Assembly (NCBI GenBank): GCA_002700095.1
Contig: PACL01000053.1
Location: 28,067 to 92,066 of the forward strand
Source: Fulvimarina sp.
GTDB taxonomy: Bacteria > Pseudomonadota > Alphaproteobacteria > Rhizobiales > Rhizobiaceae
Reading direction: 5' to 3'
DNA length: 64,000 nt
Made by a program: the position numbers and the translations under genes. The notes below the pieces were generated by a model that saw only the letters and a list, made by a program, of their open reading frames with translations, did not search any database and was not told the DNA's origin. This document shows, one piece after another, positions 59,798 through 64,000 of the stretch. Position 1 is the stretch's first letter; the number at the start of each line of letters is the position of its first letter.

Positions 59798-60868
59798 TCA
59801 GTCGCCGGCGACGAAGAACTGCAGCTTGCCGTCGGGCGTAATGCCGATCCGGTAGAAATTGTAGGCACCGAAATCGATCATCGACTGGTAGTCGCCGGCC
59901 GTGACGATCCGGAACAGTTCGACCAGCTGCGGCTTGGTCAGCCGCGACAGGTCGACCTGGGTGAAATAGGGCCAGACATAGATCTCGTCGTCGCTGCCCG
60001 CCTCGACCCGCGCGTAACCGGCGTTGAGGACGTCGATGAGGATCGCCAGGATCTCGATACCCTCGCCGTCCCCGGAGGCCGACTTGAGGAACGCCACCGG
60101 ATCCTCCGGCTGATCGCCGAAGCTGACGACCGTCGCGTCCTCGCCGGTCTGGAACAGCGGCCGGATGGCCTCGATGTTGCCGGTCCGGGCCGCCTCGATC
60201 AGCTTCGTCCGAAGCTCGCGAACCGGTCCCGGCAGCCTCGCCTCGTCATAGCTGATCTCCGCCGCGAGCGGCTGGGCCGGATCGGCGGGCGCACCGGCGG
60301 AGCTCTCGCCGAAGGCCCTGCCGACCCGCGAGCCGGTGCCGTCGCGCGGTACGCCCGCCGGGTCGGCCTGATAGCGCGCCGGGCTGGACGCTGCGTCTTC
60401 CGGCCGTGGCGGGCCGTCCTTCGCCTCGCCGTCCGCCGGGGTCTGAGCGCGGCCTTGGGGGGTGGCGTCGTCTTCCGGCGGGATCGGCACCTCGCCCTGG
60501 TCGGTGCCTTCCATCTCGTTTCGGTCGGTGGCATTCGCCGGCACGGCGCCGTTGCGGTGGCGGTCGGCGGGACCGGGCGCGTCCTTTGCGGGTGAACCGG
60601 AAGGCTTGGGATAGCCGGGGGGAAGCTCGGGGCCGACGCGCTGGGTGCCGGGAAGCGGCGGCAGGGGAACCGCGATGATGCCGTCCCTGCTCGGCGCCAC
60701 GCTACCGTTCTCGCCCTCGAACTGGGAAAAGGCGAGGGCGTTGCCCGCGAGGAGGAGCGACAGGCCGGCCGGAGCCGCTCTCAGGATCTGGCGGAGGACC
60801 GGGCGCTGGATCTGCCGCTGAATCTGGTGGGGGAACTGGCTGAGGATCTGGCGCGTGGAACGGCACAT
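59798..60868 (-). CDS. Exported conserved hypothetical protein
   Basis: The 356-residue protein has a Gln/Arg-rich start, a signal peptide (APAGLSLLLAGNALA) and a Pro-rich linker of ~150 residues. A conserved C-terminal domain (~225-356) includes RTKLIEAARTGNIEAIRPLF, GEGIEILAILIDVLNAGY, YVWPYFTQ and FYRIGITPDGKLQFFVAGD. I recall this domain in other Hyphomicrobiales, with unknown function. ATG 60868 is chosen because the 97 upstream codons look non-coding. Confidence 0.75.
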   Translation of the reverse strand: MCRSTRQILSQFPHQIQRQIQRPVLRQILRAAPAGLSLLLAGNALAFSQFEGENGSVAPSRDGIIAVPLPPLPGTQRVGPELPPGYPKPSGSPAKDAPGPADRHRNGAVPANATDRNEMEGTDQGEVPIPPEDDATPQGRAQTPADGEAKDGPPRPEDAASSPARYQADPAGVPRDGTGSRVGRAFGESSAGAPADPAQPLAAEISYDEARLPGPVRELRTKLIEAARTGNIEAIRPLFQTGEDATVVSFGDQPEDPVAFLKSASGDGEGIEILAILIDVLNAGYARVEAGSDDEIYVWPYFTQVDLSRLTKPQLVELFRIVTAGDYQSMIDFGAYNFYRIGITPDGKLQFFVAGD

Positions 60869-61277
60869 CGATGCGGCTGCCTTTGCTGCTGCAAACGGAT
60901 CGGCTCGGGCGGAAAGGCCCCTTCCAACCTGCCTTGCCGAATAAGGGTTCGAACCGGCGGCCCCGGTCCGAGATCTGCGTGCCTCCGCGGGGAGGTCTCG
61001 ACCCGGGAGAGCGACGGACATCGCCGCAAGTGTCACGTTGCCTGTCTCACCAGTGCTCGACGATCCCGCCAGTTCTGGACGATCCCGCTTGTCCCTGATG
61101 ATCCGGTCCTCGACGATCTCGCCGGAAGACCGGCCCGCTTCTCCGGGGGCTGCCCTCATGTCGGGGTCGCCGGGCCACCTGGCAAGGCGGCAGGATCGAT
61201 GCGGCGGCCGATTTTCAGGTCTTGCGCGGACGAATGCGCCGGATCGCCCCCGATCCCCGGCGCCGACGCAGCCTTGA
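60869..61277. other. 409-base region without a convincing gene
   Basis: Frames here have no protein signature. Imperfect copies of a CGACGATCCCGC-like unit occur around 61058-61125 and resemble a decayed tandem repeat. Confidence 0.4.
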
Positions 61278-61538
61278 CTACTGGATCGTCCGGTCGGCCC
61301 GGAACTCGCCGAACTCCAGGCGCTTGCGCAGGCCCTCCATCAGCGTCAGCACGTCGTCCTCGCCATGCAGCCGCACCAGCTCGGTCAGCGCCGTGGTGAT
61401 CGCGGTCTCGGCCAGGATCTCCGCCTCGATGCCGTCGGACATCCCGTCCGCCCACGCCTCGTTGTGGTATTCGAGGGCCACCTGCTTCTTCTCCGCCTGG
61501 ATCATCTCGTCCAGTTCGGCGCTCTGTAGATCAATCAT
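61278..61538 (-). CDS. Small conserved hypothetical protein
   Basis: The 86-residue acidic protein is predicted mostly helical, with no signal peptide or cysteine (starts MIDLQSAELDEMIQAEKK). I do not recognise a domain. Strong codon bias like its neighbours and an upstream AT-rich promoter-like stretch support a real gene. Confidence 0.6.
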   Translation of the reverse strand: MIDLQSAELDEMIQAEKKQVALEYHNEAWADGMSDGIEAEILAETAITTALTELVRLHGEDDVLTLMEGLRKRLEFGEFRADRTIQ

Positions 61539-61641
61539 ATGACCCCCTTAAAAATGTCGTCCCCGATTTCACCAGTCGTTAACAGCTAGCATGATCCCGG
61601 GCGCCCGATCGCGCGAATCCCCACCGATCGTTAATCGAGCG

Positions 61642-62118
61642 TTAACTCCCGTACCTTGAACCGATCTCCCGCGCCAGAGCGGCGCCTTCCTTCTGGTACC
61701 GATTGACGGCGATGGTGGCGGCGCTGGTGCAGCTGCGATAGGTCGCCGCGAAGGTGCGGTAGCCGTTGTTGAAGCTGGCGATCAGCTGCTTGCGATCGGC
61801 CTCGCTTGGCGCCTGCGCCTCGATCAGCTCCTGCATCTTGTCGCGCCACACATCGGCCTGCGGATCGTCGCACAGCTTGCGCAGAAAGTGCATCGAGCCG
61901 AGGATCATCGCCAGCCGGCCGAGCGGCGCCATGTAGGCCGCATCGCTCGGGCGCTCGGGCAGGGTGGCCTCGTCGCTCGTCTCTGTCTTCGTCTCGGTCG
62001 CCGCGTTCCGCGATGGCGTCTGCGCGGCCGCCCCGCCGGCCGCAGCGAGGCACAGGACGAGCAGGGCCGCGAAGGCAGCGGGGAGGGACCGTGTCGCTTG
62101 CATGGAAACAGGATTCAC
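61642..62118 (-). CDS. TIGR02301-type exported protein
   Basis: The 158-residue protein has a signal peptide (SLPAAFAALLVLCLAAAGGAAAQ) and a mature helical domain with two cysteines (RKLCDDP and YRSCTSA). The APLGRLAMILGSMHFLRKLC and FNNGYRTFAATYRSC segments fit the rhizobial TIGR02301 family of unknown function. ATG 62103 is an alternative start. It lies before a NUDIX gene on the same strand. Confidence 0.78.
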   Translation of the reverse strand: MNPVSMQATRSLPAAFAALLVLCLAAAGGAAAQTPSRNAATETKTETSDEATLPERPSDAAYMAPLGRLAMILGSMHFLRKLCDDPQADVWRDKMQELIEAQAPSEADRKQLIASFNNGYRTFAATYRSCTSAATIAVNRYQKEGAALAREIGSRYGS

Positions 62119-62269
62119 CGATCGTCAACCTTGCCGCAAGTGCGCAAGGCGAAGGGAGGGCTTTATTTACCGGTCTGGGGCTTCGCCGCAACAACCGGCC
62201 GCCCATGCGGTTAACGGGCGTTGCGGCACAGGGCTGAGGGCTGCCGGACGCCCCTGCCGCGCCTGCGAA

Positions 62270-62713
62270 TCACCCGCCTCCGAGATCGAGGCCAAGTCTC
62301 TCGAGATCCAGGCATCGGGCGACGACGCCGCTCAGTCCGGCCGTCGTCCCGCCCTCCTTCTCGCGCTGCTCGATCTCGGCGAGGCCGACGGTTTCCAGCG
62401 CCTCGGCATCGTCGCCGGCGATCGGCTCCCGGTCGGCCGGAAGCCGGCCGGCATAGACCGCGATGACGGCGTGGGTTCCGTCCGTGATCGCTTCGTGCAA
62501 GGTGGCGAAGACGAGGTCGTCGGCCGTCAGTCCCGTCTCCTCGAAGAGTTCGCGCCGCGCCGCCGCCTCCAGCGTCTCGCCGTGCTCGACGCCGCCCCCC
62601 GGCAGGCTCCATAGTCCCTTGTAGGGAGCCTTGCCCCGCCGGGCGAGAAGCACGCCCGCCGCGCCCGACAGACAGACGGAGACCCCGAGAAATGGCCTTT
62701 TGCGTTCGTCCAT
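62270..62713 (-). CDS. NUDIX hydrolase
   Basis: The 147-residue enzyme has the full NUDIX box (residues 39-62: GGGVEHGET then REL-FEETGL), which binds metal and cleaves nucleoside diphosphate-linked compounds. It begins GVSVCLSGAAGVLLARR and keeps SLPGG, as in ADP-ribose pyrophosphatase or MutT-like members. The substrate is not evident. It is upstream of the TIGR02301-type gene. Confidence 0.9.
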   Translation of the reverse strand: MDERKRPFLGVSVCLSGAAGVLLARRGKAPYKGLWSLPGGGVEHGETLEAAARRELFEETGLTADDLVFATLHEAITDGTHAVIAVYAGRLPADREPIAGDDAEALETVGLAEIEQREKEGGTTAGLSGVVARCLDLERLGLDLGGG

Positions 62714-62832
62714 GGCGCTCCGCTCCTCTCCTGCCGGCGGCCTCCCTGCCGGCGGTCTGCTTGCCGGCGTCCCCGCTGCCCGCCTCGTCGCTGCGTCGGG
62801 CGCTGCGGCGCGGCGCGACCGGGGGCTGATCC

Positions 62833-63498
62833 GTGGTCGGCCGCTTCGCCCTGACGGCTTCGCCCGATGATGTCGCGCGCCGCTTCACCCTTGCAACGAT
62901 CGACCCGTTCCCGCCGCGGCCGCTGATCCTGCCGACGCAGCCGGTGATGGTGGTGCTCGCCGGCAGCGAGGGAAGGACCGAGGCGTTTCTGCCCGGACGT
63001 GCCGCGCTGCTGGTGCGCTGGGGCCTGATCCCCGGCTGGTTCCGCGGCGAGGAGCAGTTGCCGGCGCTGTTCAATGCAAGGGCCGAGACGGTGCACGACA
63101 ACGCCGCCTTTCGCGGTGCGCTGCGTCATCGCCGTTGCCTGGTTCCGGCGAGTGCGGTGCTTCGCCGCCTCGATCCGGCACCCCGGGACGCCGCCACACC
63201 GAAGCGGCGCGAGGCCGGCGGCGTCAGGCGGCTGACCATGGCTGATGCGCCGGTCTTCGCCATGGCCGGGCTCATGGAGACCTATCTGGCGCCCGACGGC
63301 AGCGAGATCGACACGGCGGCGATCCTGACCGCCCCGGCGCAAGCGCCCGACCGTGCCGTCATCGACCGCCTGCCGGTGGTGATCGCTTCAGAGGATTACG
63401 GTCGCTGGCTCGACTGCCGCAACTGCGGCCCGGGCGACATCGCCGACCTCCTCGCCGCGCCGCCTTTGGCGGCCTTCACCCTGTCGGATCCGGACTGA
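62833..63498 (+). CDS. Degenerate SRAP (YedK/HMCES) family protein
   Basis: The 221-residue protein follows the SRAP fold: VGRFAL at the start, VRWGLIPGWF, NARAETV and RCLVPAS. Active members use Cys2, Asn, Glu and His to trap abasic sites in single-stranded DNA. Here position 2 is Val, the Glu position is Val109 and the His position is Ile177 (VIDRLPVV); only Asn81 remains. The start codon is GTG. It may be a pseudoenzyme that only binds DNA, or a decaying paralogue. Confidence 0.82.
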   Translation: MVGRFALTASPDDVARRFTLATIDPFPPRPLILPTQPVMVVLAGSEGRTEAFLPGRAALLVRWGLIPGWFRGEEQLPALFNARAETVHDNAAFRGALRHRRCLVPASAVLRRLDPAPRDAATPKRREAGGVRRLTMADAPVFAMAGLMETYLAPDGSEIDTAAILTAPAQAPDRAVIDRLPVVIASEDYGRWLDCRNCGPGDIADLLAAPPLAAFTLSDPD

Positions 63499-63614
63499 GC
63501 CCGGGCGGCGGCCTGGCGGCCCGCGGTCATACGGTCGCCGGCCTCATGCCCCAAGCCTCATGTCCCGCCATCGTGTCCTGGTGCCACTCTCAGGGACGGC
63601 ACCTTCCGAAACGA

Positions 63615-63649
63615 CTGCGGCGCCCCGCCGTCATGGCGGGACGCCGCAG
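63615..63649. terminator. Strong hairpin between convergent genes
   Basis: CTGCGGCGCCCCGCC (63615-63629) pairs with GGCGGGACGCCGCAG (63635-63649) around a five-base loop, with one mismatch. It lies between the convergent SRAP and small-protein genes. No long T-run follows on either strand, so termination is plausible but unproven. Confidence 0.45.
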
Positions 63650-63720
63650 GTCTTCCGGCGCCCCGCAAGAGGCTGCGCCGGACAGGGCCGCGCCGTTCAT
63701 CGGCGCCGCCTTGTCGGGTC

Positions 63721-63939
63721 TCACTCGGCGGCGATCAGCGTCTCGGCCGGGCGCGCCTTGGCGGCGTTCGGCTTGCCTGCGCGCACGGCCTGGCTGGCGG
63801 CGGCGATGGCCGGAACGGCGATGTCGCGATAATTGCGGACGAGGTCGACCTCGTTCTCGCGCTCGCGCCTGGATCGGAATTGCAGATTGTCTTGGGTCAT
63901 GTCGGTGCTCGCATCTGGATCGGATGGGGAGATTTCCAT
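63721..63939 (-). CDS. Small conserved hypothetical protein
   Basis: The 72-residue protein has a central segment ENEVDLVRNYRDIAVPAIAA and an Ala/Lys-rich end, with no signal peptide. ATG 63900 (MTQDNLQFRSRRERE) is the more likely start and gives 59 residues. Neither start has a strong ribosome site. Function unknown. Confidence 0.5.
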   Translation of the reverse strand: MEISPSDPDASTDMTQDNLQFRSRRERENEVDLVRNYRDIAVPAIAAASQAVRAGKPNAAKARPAETLIAAE

Positions 63940-64000
63940 CGTTCAATTGCGCCAGATTGAAGACGATGCCTAACGCTTCATGCACTTCGTCGCCGGCTCA

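Noticed and set aside
63615..63649. Possible intrinsic terminator with certainty
   Set aside because: The stem is strong but no T-run follows, so it is listed only with low confidence.

Overview
The window is high-GC, densely coded DNA typical of an alphaproteobacterial chromosome. Several arrangements point to Hyphomicrobiales (Rhizobiales): trpD-trpC-moaC-moeA in one strip, tpiA-secG-pyrG-kdsA-eno in order, and small conserved rhizobial families such as the TIGR02301-type protein. An Aurantimonadaceae-like host (Aureimonas or Aurantimonas group) is my guess from general gene content; it was not computed.

Left end (1-9441): a very large secreted calcium-binding (RTX) glycerophosphodiesterase, cut by the window edge, lies downstream of a GlpR-type regulator. 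A UgpABCE-like ABC importer is transcribed divergently. Together they look like a scavenging unit that cuts glycerophosphodiesters outside the cell and imports the glycerol-3-phosphate. From 9563 to 15012 runs a minus-strand operon ppiD-trpD-trpC-moaC-moeA in which every junction is a 4-base overlap.

Housekeeping block (15250-22788): tpiA, a SecG with a very long Ala/Pro-rich tail, pyrG, a VOC protein, kdsA, a BrnTA toxin-antitoxin pair and eno. Around kdsA and eno sit repeat elements. One AT-rich patch with a small lipoprotein gene is bracketed by copies of a palindromic repeat. A formate/nitrite-type channel follows.

Surface polysaccharide block (24880-35387): rmlA diverges from rmlCBD (dTDP-L-rhamnose). 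Two large TPR-containing glycosyltransferases follow, one with two GT-B modules.

Metabolic block (35535-47657): cytosine deaminase, a xylitol-type dehydrogenase, a lytic transglycosylase overlapping ispG, a MarR-aaeB-aaeX-aaeA efflux operon with clear overlapping operator palindromes, a PAP2 phosphatase, a BKACE enzyme, a fructosamine-kinase-like protein and a low-molecular-weight tyrosine phosphatase. tRNA-Asn lies at 47989-48063.

Right block (48259-63939): the most interesting locus is 49124-55112. A HAD phosphatase fused to a UbiA-type phosphoribosyltransferase, a DprE1-like FAD oxidase, an EmrE-like small transporter, an extended SDR and a class III aminotransferase form one tight operon. 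It resembles the mycobacterial decaprenyl-phospho-arabinose pathway and Azorhizobium noeCHOP, but no DprE2 is seen in the window and an aminotransferase is present. I propose a lipid-linked (amino)pentose pathway. After it come a MarR regulator, a creatininase-family protein, an 8-oxoguanine-deaminase-like amidohydrolase, a GGDEF protein, several conserved hypotheticals, a NUDIX hydrolase and an SRAP-family protein that has lost three of its four catalytic residues.
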